A DNA stretch of 64,000 nt from JAWKWH01 sp963669455. GTDB lineage: Bacteria; Pseudomonadota; Alphaproteobacteria; Rhizobiales; Rhizobiaceae. The position numbers and the translations under genes are program-made. The notes beneath the pieces are model-generated. The model worked only from the letters and a program-made list of their open reading frames with translations. It was not told the origin of the DNA and did no database searches. Shown here piece by piece: positions 44,901 to 52,268 of this stretch (position 1 is its first letter; each line of letters begins with the position of its first letter). The DNA lies in assembly GCA_963669455.1 (NCBI GenBank), contig OY770026.1:496001-560000 (forward strand), given 5' to 3'.

Positions 44901-46747
44901 TCGGCAACGGCATGTTGCTGTCGCGGCATACCAGGGTGATTGCCGCGTTCGACCATCGCGACATTTTCATCGATCCGGACCCCGATCACAAATCGTCCTT
45001 CGCTGAGCGCAAGCGCCTGTTCGATATGGGCCGCTCCAGCTGGCAGGATTATGATGAAAAGAAACTGTCCAGGGGCGGGATGATCGTGCCGCGATCTGCC
45101 AAATCGGTCAAACTCACCGGTGAGGCCGCAAAGGCCATCGGCCTGGATGATACCTCGGCAACGCCCAACGAGATCATGCGCGCGATTTTGAAATGCGATG
45201 TCGATCTGCTCTGGTTTGGCGGTATTGGCACCTATGTGCGGGCAAAAGCCGAATCCGATCAGGATGCCGGCGACCGCGCCAATGACGCAATCCGCATCAC
45301 AGCGGGTGAGATTGGTGCAAAAATTGTCGGCGAGGGCGCCAATCTCGGTCTGACGCAGCAGGCCCGCATCGAATATGGTCTGGCCGGCGGTCGCTGTAAT
45401 TCCGACGCGATTGACAATTCTGCCGGCGTCAACTCGTCCGACGTTGAAGTCAACATAAAGATCGCCCTGTCGGCTGCCATGCGTGACGGTAATCTGACCC
45501 GTTCTGCGCGCGACAAGCTATTGGAAAAAATGACCGCCGAGGTGGCCGATCTGGTCCTTGCCAACAACTACCAGCAGACGCTGACACTGTCATTGGCGCA
45601 AAAGCGCGGTTTGGCGGATATGAACCATCAGGGCAGGTTCATGAAAAGGCTGGAGGAGCAGGGCCTGTTAAACCGGGCTGTCGAGGTTCTGCCCGATGAG
45701 GTCGAATTTACCGAGCGCCAGACACATGGAGAGCCTTTGACCCGCCCCGAACTTGGTGTTCTGCTGGCTTACGCAAAAATTGTCCTGTTCGACAAACTTG
45801 GTGAAAGCAGCCTGCCTGATGATCCTTATTTCACCGACGACCTGATTGGTTATTTCCCTGGTCAAATGGCGAGGAAATACGAAAGCCAGATTTCCGATCA
45901 TCGGCTGCGCCGCGAAATTATCGCTACGCTGCTTGCCAATGATGCCATCAACAGGGGTGGTACGTCTTTTGTGAGCCGGTTTCAGGACCTGACCGGAAAA
46001 TCTCCCGCAGACATCGTTAGCGCGTTTGTTTTGGTGCGTGACGGATTTGAACTTGATAGGATTTACGCTGATATTGACGGGCTGGACAACAAGGTTTCAG
46101 GTGCCGCCCAGCTTGACCTATACGCCGAAGTCGGGCGGATCGTTCATGGCGCAACCGGCTGGTTTCTGCGCCAATCGGTCGGCAAGTCGCTTGAGGATGG
46201 CGTCACAACGCTTAAGGCCGCCCGAAAGCGGCTCGAACCGAAGCTTTCAGCCATGTTGCCGAGTTTCATGGCGGCGAAGTTGGGCGAGCGGCAACAAATA
46301 TTCTCTGAGGCCGGTGCGCCGAACGATCTGGCAAAACGTCTTGCGCTTCTTGGCGTTTCCGACGTGATCCCCGATGCGATGCTGATCGCTCAGCAGTCCG
46401 GTGCTGACCTGATAAAAGCCGCCAATGTGTATTTCGGTACGACCGAACTGTTCCGGATCGGCAGGATTGTCGATGCGTCGCGCGCCATCGCAACGAACGA
46501 CTATTATGATGGGCTGGCGCTGGTGCATGCCAATGAGACGATCGCATCGGCGCGGCGGCGCATCGCCGTGGCTGTGCTCAAATCCCATGGCAAATCCGGC
46601 GATCCGGTAAAACAATGGGTCGACAAAAGCGGTAGTCAGGTCTCGCAGACCGTCGATCGTATGCTCGAACTGACCGATAGCGGAGAAATCACTCTTTCAC
46701 GTCTTGCAGTCGCAGCCGGTCTGGTCAATGATCTTGCCGAAAGTTGA
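41981..46747 (+). CDS. gdhB: NAD-specific glutamate dehydrogenase, large type
   Basis: The 1588-residue protein is of the ~180 kDa GDH class known from Streptomyces, Pseudomonas and Caulobacter, in which the catalytic GDH core (about residues 700-1200) is flanked by long N- and C-terminal regulatory parts with ACT-like folds. Core motifs include RFGSVARGGLRWSDR, GAKGGFFPK with the catalytic Lys, GVGDMSGDVFGNGML, and LWFGGIGTYV. It oxidises glutamate to 2-oxoglutarate and ammonia. GAGGGAG precedes the ATG. Confidence 0.95.
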   Translation: MAKSGKPSGRQTKKNDLTRFSQLLFDRAPKEDISQYDTKLLEIAAQHAYQAVKKHSKGESIVAIDHDSGVTCAGRPVSLITVVNDNMPFLFDSIVGAINDEMGESSLVLHPIMDVRHSKTGVSEIVGKTEQGTSSEDTDKISVMHVHADAMSAEAADHLTRELSGIVKQVRDAVDGWRPMLARLEKTITDYRYAPQVLKTDMFDEAVAFLEWLRDNNFTFLGMREYRYTGSGKTGNLKRANKPALGILSDPNVRVLRRGDEMLSTTPEIRAFLVGPNPLLVTKANTKSKVHRQIHMDYIGVKTFDQHGKLTGELRMVGLFTSTAYTRSVMNIPYLRSKANAVITNLGHDPTGHSGKALINVLESYPRDELFQIDEETLAKNAEAILALSERPRVRALVRADRFDRFVSVIVYVPRDRYNSRNRERIGDYLKSIFDGRLSAYYPAFPEGGLARVHFVIGRNAERTPFVPLADVEQKIRDIVRNWDDALIQEATEAGVDRRVVRTAMQFPADYRETFGADDALRDAVRVATVTPDAPITIDFLQADGQAPGEAVLKIYHCGEPVSLSQRVPLLENMGFRVISERTFEIADGDDSPVFLHVMQLESTNGQPIDLSDDGKLFAELFLSVWNGGNDNDGYNTLGHTAGLRADEIVILRAYGRYLRQARIPQSQAFISSVLSRYPDISRGLHRLFCVRFDPKMQKTAEKETNKLKAAIAAALDKVPSLDDDTILRRFENLIDSTLRTNHFADAATDQPRSLAFKLDPLSIDGLPEPRPWREVFVYGAEVEGVHLRFGSVARGGLRWSDRAQDYRTEILGLAKAQQVKNAVIVPVGAKGGFFPKKLPLGGNRDDVFQAGRNAYINFISSLLSVTDNLVGNKVKPPKNVVRHDGDDPYFVVAADKGTATFSDTANGISQDHDFWLDDAFASGGSAGYDHKKMGITARGAWEAVKRHFREMDRDIQNEEFTVVGVGDMSGDVFGNGMLLSRHTRVIAAFDHRDIFIDPDPDHKSSFAERKRLFDMGRSSWQDYDEKKLSRGGMIVPRSAKSVKLTGEAAKAIGLDDTSATPNEIMRAILKCDVDLLWFGGIGTYVRAKAESDQDAGDRANDAIRITAGEIGAKIVGEGANLGLTQQARIEYGLAGGRCNSDAIDNSAGVNSSDVEVNIKIALSAAMRDGNLTRSARDKLLEKMTAEVADLVLANNYQQTLTLSLAQKRGLADMNHQGRFMKRLEEQGLLNRAVEVLPDEVEFTERQTHGEPLTRPELGVLLAYAKIVLFDKLGESSLPDDPYFTDDLIGYFPGQMARKYESQISDHRLRREIIATLLANDAINRGGTSFVSRFQDLTGKSPADIVSAFVLVRDGFELDRIYADIDGLDNKVSGAAQLDLYAEVGRIVHGATGWFLRQSVGKSLEDGVTTLKAARKRLEPKLSAMLPSFMAAKLGERQQIFSEAGAPNDLAKRLALLGVSDVIPDAMLIAQQSGADLIKAANVYFGTTELFRIGRIVDASRAIATNDYYDGLALVHANETIASARRRIAVAVLKSHGKSGDPVKQWVDKSGSQVSQTVDRMLELTDSGEITLSRLAVAAGLVNDLAES

Positions 46748-46802
46748 TCCAGCCTGATTTCAAGCTGGTTTTTACGACTTGGAAAAATAGCGGGAACCAA
46801 CT

Positions 46803-48260
46803 ATGGGCGGAGCGGAAGTGGTGGAAGATCCGCCGAAGGCCAGTAAGCGTGGCATTTGGGGCTGGATGTTTTTCGATTGGGCGGCACAGCCCTTTCATAC
46901 ACTGATCATCACCTTCGTCTTTGCCCCTTATTTTGCCTCTTCCGTCGCGCCCGACAGCGCCACCGGACAGGCTTATTGGGGCTATGCGATCGGCATAGGC
47001 GGTTTTTTGATTGCCGTTGCCGCGCCCATTCTTGGCTCAATTGCCGATACCACCGGCCCCAGAAAGTCCTGGATTGCGGTGTTTTCATTCATCGGAATTG
47101 CCGGTTGTGCGTCCCTGTGGCTGGCAACACCGGGGATGGACAGCCTTATCCTGCCAATGGTTGCCATAATCATTGCGCTGATCGGCATGGAGTTTTCAGC
47201 TGTTTTCAACAATGCGATGATGCCCCATCTGGTCCCGCGATCCGAGCTTGGCCGGCTGTCCGGATCCGCCTGGGGTTTGGGATATCTTGGCGGCCTGATC
47301 AGCCTCGTCGTGGTTCTCGGCCTGCTGACGGGTCAGCCGGACAGCGGCAAAACCCTTCTTGGGCTCGATCCTCTTTTCGGGCTCGACCCGCAGATGCGCG
47401 AGGGTGATCGTATATCGGGACCGCTGACTGCCGTCTGGTATTTCATTTTCATTATTCCGATGTTCCTCTTTACTCCCGATACACCTCGGCGCGTGACGGC
47501 AGGTGGTGCAATTGCCGCCGGTCTGAAATCCTTGTTCGCTACCATTAAAAGATTGCCGGGTGAGAGAAGCTATTTCAGTTTTCTGATATCGAGCATGTTG
47601 TATCGCGATGCACTGAACGCACTTTACGGGTTTGGCGGTATTTATGCTGCCGGTGTTCTCGGTTGGTCGATCATCCAGATTGGCGTTTTTGGTATCCTTG
47701 CCAATATCACTGGCGCTATCGGTGCCTGGCTGGGCGGCCGTATTGACCAGAAGTTCGGGCCTAAGTTGGTGGTGACTGGCTCGGTTATGCTGCTGACTTT
47801 TTGTTGTATTCTGGTGATTTCAACGACCAAAACGGAGATCCTGTTTATGTCTCTGGCTGGCGTGGAAAGCTCCAATCTCCCGGATGTCATATTATATTTT
47901 ATGTCCCTGGTTGGCGTGGAAAGCTCCAATCTCCCGGATATCATATTCTATGTAGCCGGCGGTCTGATCGGCGCTGCGGGTGGTGCTGTGCAGGCGTCAT
48001 CACGCACGCTGCTTGTCGACCAGGTCGAGCGCGATAGGGTCACCGAGGCATTCGGGCTTTACGCACTTTCCGGAAAGGCGACGGCCTTTATCGGGCCGCT
48101 GGCGATTGCCTTTACCACCACGTTCTTTGCCCAGGAAGCATTCGGCCTGTCAGCGCAGGACGCGCAGCGCATCGGCGTTAGCCCTGTCGCTATCCTGTTT
48201 ATTTTGGGGCTTGTTCTGCTTCCCTTCGTCCGCAGCCGGCACCGAGCGTCTGGCGCCTGA
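46803..48260 (+). CDS. MFS transporter of the UMF1 (Atg22-like) family
   Basis: The 485-residue protein has about twelve membrane helices and the family start WGWMFFDWAAQPFHTLIITF, then APILGSIADTTGPRKSWIA (MFS signature between helices 2 and 3) and FGLYALSGKATAFIGPL near the C-terminus. UMF1 members export amino acids or nucleosides in other organisms. An 18-residue in-frame tandem duplication (about residues 348-383) sits between two late helices and is absent from the family pattern as I know it. Confidence 0.88.
   Translation: MGGAEVVEDPPKASKRGIWGWMFFDWAAQPFHTLIITFVFAPYFASSVAPDSATGQAYWGYAIGIGGFLIAVAAPILGSIADTTGPRKSWIAVFSFIGIAGCASLWLATPGMDSLILPMVAIIIALIGMEFSAVFNNAMMPHLVPRSELGRLSGSAWGLGYLGGLISLVVVLGLLTGQPDSGKTLLGLDPLFGLDPQMREGDRISGPLTAVWYFIFIIPMFLFTPDTPRRVTAGGAIAAGLKSLFATIKRLPGERSYFSFLISSMLYRDALNALYGFGGIYAAGVLGWSIIQIGVFGILANITGAIGAWLGGRIDQKFGPKLVVTGSVMLLTFCCILVISTTKTEILFMSLAGVESSNLPDVILYFMSLVGVESSNLPDIIFYVAGGLIGAAGGAVQASSRTLLVDQVERDRVTEAFGLYALSGKATAFIGPLAIAFTTTFFAQEAFGLSAQDAQRIGVSPVAILFILGLVLLPFVRSRHRASGA
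47844..47951 (+). repeat. In-frame 54-bp tandem duplication inside the MFS gene
   Basis: Units 47844-47897 and 47898-47951 differ at four of 54 bases. Each encodes 18 residues: FMSLAGVESSNLPDVILY and FMSLVGVESSNLPDIIFY. The shared block GGCGTGGAAAGCTCCAATCT is identical in both. The array is contiguous with no spacer and keeps the frame. Confidence 0.95.
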
Positions 48261-48492
48261 AGGGGGAGCGGACCGGAGCCCGCTCCCATTGTGCGGAAAT
48301 AGGCCGTAGTCACCTATCCTGGTCAACTGTTGGACAGCATGACATTCCGGGCAGGGGTGATCTTAAAGCGTTTTTTTAGCATCTCTATGGTGCGATCACG
48401 CTATTTTCGACCTCAGGTCATCGACCCTTTAATCATATGCAATTCTGTTTCAACGGGAGGCCCGAATGGAGGCGTCCCGATAGGGGTGAACG
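48261..48492 (+). other. Non-coding region upstream of the cas9-like gene; possible guide/scaffold RNA site
   Basis: These 232 bases contain the hairpin at 48264-48287 and, at about 48367-48412, AGCGT/ACGCT enclosing GCAT/GTGC, which could fold as an interrupted hairpin containing seven T. GGGAGGC and GCGTCCC near 48455-48478 may also pair. No repeat-spacer unit or anti-repeat is evident. IscB-type ancestors carry their RNA directly upstream of the nuclease gene, so this is where a guide RNA would be expected, but that is only inference. Confidence 0.35.
48264..48287 (+). terminator. Hairpin after the MFS gene
   Basis: GGGAGCGG (48264-48271) and CCGCTCCC (48280-48287) form an 8-bp GC-rich stem with an 8-base loop four bases past the stop codon. 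No T-run follows (ATTGTG), so it may be a weak terminator or part of an RNA. Confidence 0.55.
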
Positions 48493-50751
48493 ATGCTGAT
48501 ATTCTCATTTGATCCGGGCACTAATTCCGCCGGCTGGGCCGCGTTTGAGATTCAGGACGGCCAAAAGGCAGCAAGACTTGTCGATGCGGGTGTTCGCATA
48601 TTTGGCGAACGGCGCACCATCCAATCCCGCCGTGAGAAAAATTTGCTTAAGCGGCATCGAATCCGGCGGCAAAAACGGTTGCGTCAGCAACGTCTCGTTT
48701 CGCTGCTAATCGAAACCGGGCTGTTGCCGGAAGATGAGGCCGAACGGAAGAAATTGTTTGATCGTGACCCTTATGAATTAAGGATGCGCGGTCTCACCAA
48801 GCCCCTGACACGCCATGAGCTGGGACGGGCGATCTGTCATATCGCCAAACGTTGCGGATGGGCCGATTATCAGTCTGACAATTCCATACCACACACTGCC
48901 CATGGCTTCCCGACCTGGGGGGCCTGGCTTTGGACGAGGCACGAAGGCCCCGCCCATAAGCGCCTTCCTGTTCGCAACCACCTAGGCAGCTCTCCGGCAA
49001 TCGAAGTTGATTTTGCTCCACCGCGCCGCGCACTCGAGCATGAGTTCAACACACTTTGGGAAAGGCAATTTCTGCTGCTGGGTCAGTCGATCGCTTGCGG
49101 TGTTCAAAAACGGATACGCGACATCCTGTTTCCGGGGAGCCAGGCAACATCCCCCGCCGGCAGCATTGGAGAAACCACACCAGCTCCACAAAGCAATCTG
49201 ACCCGCATCGCGATCAATCAGACCACGCGGTTGATCAAATCGATGGCCAGCGTGTTCGGCAGTCCCGATATCGTCGTCGTGGAAAAACCGTTTATCAGCC
49301 CCGAAAAGGCATTGGATATCCGACATGCAGCAACCGATAGTGCGTCGCGATCACTTACCGGCGGAAGCGCCAAGCGCCGGCTGAAACTGCTCAAGCGTCA
49401 GCAGCAGGCGGCGGGCGGGCATGCATTTTGCCCCTATACAGGCACGCCGCTGGATAAGGCGTTTGTTTTGTCCGCAAATGTGCAAGTCGATCACATTGTT
49501 CCGATCAGGCATGGCGGAAACGAGGAGCCGGATAACCTGATCCTCTGTATGGCCGATGCAAACCGTTTCAAGGCGGGCCGAACGCCTTTTGAGGCTTTTG
49601 GGCCTGATCGCAACTGGACCGATATCGTTGCGCGGTTGCATCGCCTGCCTGCCGGGAACAAGAGGCAAATTCAAAGGCGAAACGTGCCTGATACGGCTTA
49701 CAACACCGGTTTTAACCGGCATCAGGAGCATTCGATGCTCCAGATTACCAAGGGATTTGCGCAAGTAATCCGAGATCGTTTTCCAGCCGCAGAGATCGAT
49801 TGGGTTCACCCCCAGGCATCTGCCAGAATGCGAAAGCACCATCGGCTGGCGGAATGTCTGGCAGATGGCAACGATACGGCCGCGGCCAAAAACCGGCTTG
49901 ATCATCGTCACCACGCCGTCGATGCGATCGCTGCCGGACTGGCAATCCTGCCGGCTCATTTTGACGATATCGACGTGAGTGCGCTTGCATGCCAGGCAGA
50001 CAGGATCCTGAAGCGCATGACGGTGTCCACCAGACTGAACCACAGCAAATCCGGCCCGATGCACAAGCAGACCGTCTATGGGTGCGCCGGAAAAGACAAT
50101 GCTCTGGTGGTTTATCGCAAACAGTTGCCCGATCTGTCGGGAAGTGAAATCAGATCCATCCGCGATCGTGAGTTGCGCGATAAGATCGAGTGTATGACAC
50201 GGGGCGCATCACCGATGGAGCGGCGACGTCGATTGACAGGCTATTCCGCCAAAACCGGAACCAGGCGGGTAAGACTGCGAAAAAAGCTTACAACCGGGAT
50301 ACGTCTAGCCGACAAATTAACCGGCAAAATATCCCGTGTTGTTCAACCGGCCGGCAATCATCATATCGATATTATTAAGGATCGGGCCGGATGTTGGCAG
50401 CTGTTTGGCACGTCAACGCATGAAGTGCGCCAACCCGGTTGGCGTCCGGCCTGGGAAACAGCCGGATGCGGCCACAAACTGGTAATGCGTCTGCACAAAG
50501 CCGATACCGTTGAGATCGATGGCGCCGATGGCACCAGGGTCTTGAGGCGTGTGGTCCGGCTGGCGCCCTCAAGCGGCCATGTCTATTTGTCCGAACCCAA
50601 TGCCGCCGGCAATCTGGCCAAGCGCCATGCCGATCAGGATGACCCGTTTCGCTGGGAAATGCTCAATGCCGAAATGTTGCGTAGACGCGGCGCAAAGGCT
50701 GTCAGGATAGACGTTTTAGGCCGCTGCTTTTACCGGAAGTCGAACGTTTGA
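48493..50751 (+). CDS. cas9: Compact solitary Cas9 homologue with reduced REC lobe
   Basis: The 752-residue protein has all landmarks of an RNA-guided Cas9 nuclease. RuvC-I is FSFDPGTNSAGWA (Asp7); the Arg-rich bridge helix spans about 44-74; RuvC-II is DIVVVEKPF (Glu264); the HNH domain is CPYTGTPL..VQVDHIVP..DNLILC..ANRFKAGRTPFEAFG (His334, Asn348, Asn357); RuvC-III is RLDHRHHAVDA (His474, Asp477). The C-terminal 270 residues resemble the WED/PAM-interacting part of type II-C enzymes (SGPMHKQTVYG, LVMRLHKADTVEI). Only about 180 residues separate bridge helix and RuvC-II, where II-C proteins have several hundred: after DPYELRMRGLTKPLTRHELG and IRDILFPG most of REC is absent. II-C Cas9 usually has 950-1100 residues. 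GGGG precedes the ATG by six bases. No cas1, cas2 or array lies in the window; the 3' end is nine bases from the convergent ppa. Family certain, activity unknown. Confidence 0.9.
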   Translation: MLIFSFDPGTNSAGWAAFEIQDGQKAARLVDAGVRIFGERRTIQSRREKNLLKRHRIRRQKRLRQQRLVSLLIETGLLPEDEAERKKLFDRDPYELRMRGLTKPLTRHELGRAICHIAKRCGWADYQSDNSIPHTAHGFPTWGAWLWTRHEGPAHKRLPVRNHLGSSPAIEVDFAPPRRALEHEFNTLWERQFLLLGQSIACGVQKRIRDILFPGSQATSPAGSIGETTPAPQSNLTRIAINQTTRLIKSMASVFGSPDIVVVEKPFISPEKALDIRHAATDSASRSLTGGSAKRRLKLLKRQQQAAGGHAFCPYTGTPLDKAFVLSANVQVDHIVPIRHGGNEEPDNLILCMADANRFKAGRTPFEAFGPDRNWTDIVARLHRLPAGNKRQIQRRNVPDTAYNTGFNRHQEHSMLQITKGFAQVIRDRFPAAEIDWVHPQASARMRKHHRLAECLADGNDTAAAKNRLDHRHHAVDAIAAGLAILPAHFDDIDVSALACQADRILKRMTVSTRLNHSKSGPMHKQTVYGCAGKDNALVVYRKQLPDLSGSEIRSIRDRELRDKIECMTRGASPMERRRRLTGYSAKTGTRRVRLRKKLTTGIRLADKLTGKISRVVQPAGNHHIDIIKDRAGCWQLFGTSTHEVRQPGWRPAWETAGCGHKLVMRLHKADTVEIDGADGTRVLRRVVRLAPSSGHVYLSEPNAAGNLAKRHADQDDPFRWEMLNAEMLRRRGAKAVRIDVLGRCFYRKSNV

Positions 50752-50759
50752 TGCAATTG

Positions 50760-51287
50760 TCAGCGCTTGGCGCGTTCAATCGCCTGCTCAATCATCTGTT
50801 TCGCCTCATCGGCGCCAAGCCAGTCACCTATTTTAACCCACTTCCCCGGCTCCAAATCCTTGTAGTGCTCAAAGAAATGCTGGATCTGGTGCAATGTGAT
50901 TGCGGGCAAATCCGTGTGATTGAAAACATCCCGGTAGCGCTGGGTCACGTGAGGTGAGGGAACGGCGAGGATTTTTTCGTCCTGACCGGAATTGTCTTCC
51001 ATTACCAGCACGCCGACGGGCCGTGCATTGATGACGCAACCGGGAATGAGCTGACGTGTATTGCATACCAGAACGTCGATCGGATCGCCGTCGTCGGACA
51101 AAGTGTGCGGTACGAAGCCGTAATTTCCAGGGTAAGTCATCGGTGTATAGAGGAAGCGATCTACCACAAGCGTGCCGGCATTCTTGTCGAGTTCATATTT
51201 TATCGGCTGACCGCCAACAGGAACCTCGATGACAACGTTCACGTCTTCCGGTGGATTGTCGCCAATTGAAATTGCATCGATACGCAT
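50760..51287 (-). CDS. ppa: Inorganic pyrophosphatase (family I)
   Basis: The 175-residue soluble enzyme hydrolyses pyrophosphate to drive biosynthesis. Conserved active-site parts are KYELDKNAGTLVVDRFLYT, MTYPGNYGFVPHT and the metal-binding DDGDPIDVLV, with PHVTQRYRDVFNHTDLP and EHYKDLEPGKWVKIGDW near the end. It is single and convergent with the cas9-like gene, with eight bases between the stops. Confidence 0.97.
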   Translation of the reverse strand: MRIDAISIGDNPPEDVNVVIEVPVGGQPIKYELDKNAGTLVVDRFLYTPMTYPGNYGFVPHTLSDDGDPIDVLVCNTRQLIPGCVINARPVGVLVMEDNSGQDEKILAVPSPHVTQRYRDVFNHTDLPAITLHQIQHFFEHYKDLEPGKWVKIGDWLGADEAKQMIEQAIERAKR

Positions 51288-51434
51288 GGTTGCCGCTCCG
51301 AATGTCTGAAGAGATTAAAGGCACTCGCGCAAATACGATTGTTTATGCTGCATTGCAACAGAGACCTTCGTCCTGCATCCTGCGGCAGAAATACAAAATG
51401 TCAGGCTTATCAAGGCCGATTGTCCAGGCGACAA

Positions 51435-51941
51435 TCAGACCCAGGTGAATGCAACTTTTCGATGCGCTTTGTGATCAAAGACCTCAATGCCCTCGGCGGT
51501 ATCAAAGCCGCCGACACCCTCATAAAAGGACATGGCACCGATATTGTCCTCAAGCGACCAAATCACCAGTCCCTTCAAACCATGCTCGCCCAGCTTGCGC
51601 CGTGCCGCCTGAAAAAGCCGCGTTCCAAGCCCGACGCCTTGATATTCCGGCAATATGTAAAGCTCGTAGATCTCGCCTTGTTGCGGCAATTCGCGGGCTC
51701 TGTTGCGCCCCAGCGTCGCGTAACCGACGACCTCGCCACCCATTTCCACCACGAGTACGGTCGCAACCCGCCGGATTGCGCTGGCCCACCATTTATGATC
51801 GCGCCGGCCAATCATGGCAGATAGCGCCTTATGGGGAATGATCCCTGAATAGGCACCGCGCCAGGAATGCAAATGTACGGCAGCAATCGCTTCCGCGTCC
51901 ACTGGTTGTGCATCCCTGATGTCAATCGATAGCGTCTTCAT
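51435..51941 (-). CDS. GNAT family N-acetyltransferase
   Basis: The 168-residue protein has the GNAT fold: DIRDAQPVDAEAIAAVHLHS at the N-terminus, EIYELYILPEYQGVGLGTRL with the acetyl-CoA-binding Q-x-x-G-x-G loop (about residue 95), and AMSFYEGVGGFDTAEGI in the last strands. Substrate unknown. It is a single gene, 147 bases from ppa. Confidence 0.9.
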   Translation of the reverse strand: MKTLSIDIRDAQPVDAEAIAAVHLHSWRGAYSGIIPHKALSAMIGRRDHKWWASAIRRVATVLVVEMGGEVVGYATLGRNRARELPQQGEIYELYILPEYQGVGLGTRLFQAARRKLGEHGLKGLVIWSLEDNIGAMSFYEGVGGFDTAEGIEVFDHKAHRKVAFTWV

Positions 51942-52268
51942 AATATATTAACCTTATCCGCCAGACGCGCGGCAAGGCAAGCACAATGCTGATCAATATT
52001 GGTTCAATAACAGCTTTTCCAAAATGAATAATCCAGGTCGCAGTGAGAACCTCAACCGGATGGCCAGCCAAGAGGTCTCCAGCTCGTTTGCAAGTTTTTT
52101 GCGCCGGTTTTCCGCCCAACCTGTTCTCTGCCAACATTTCTCGTTATCGTTTCCAAAGCGAAACAAAAACAATATTCGCTCCGGCGCCCGATCAGATGGA
52201 TGGTATTACTTGAAAATTGCGATGCCGCATTGGCTGCGGTAAAGCTTCTACAGAGGTTCTTACCGGCC
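51942..52268. other. Intergenic region between GNAT and pyridoxal kinase genes
   Basis: The 327 bases between the divergent GNAT and pdxY genes contain no gene I can support. The AT-rich parts near 51940-52020 and 52140-52210 probably hold the promoters. No hairpin or repeat of the window's families is present. Confidence 0.5.

Noticed and set aside
47844..47951. Two near-identical units near cas9 taken as a mini CRISPR array
   Set aside because: The units are contiguous, have no unique spacer, keep the reading frame of the transporter and differ by codon-level substitutions, so they are a coding duplication.
48330..48512. 60-codon frame upstream of cas9
   Set aside because: It overlaps the Cas9 start in another frame, has no ribosome-binding site and no recognisable product.
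48493..50751. Classification of the nuclease as IscB
   Set aside because: There is no N-terminal PLMP domain, the length is well above IscB, and the bridge-helix follow-up (DPYELR..LTRHELGRA), TPFEAFG and the C-terminal domain are Cas9 II-C-like.
51922..52137. 71-codon minus-strand frame between GNAT and pdxY
   Set aside because: It overlaps the GNAT start, lacks a ribosome-binding site, and a hydrophobic stretch alone does not support it.
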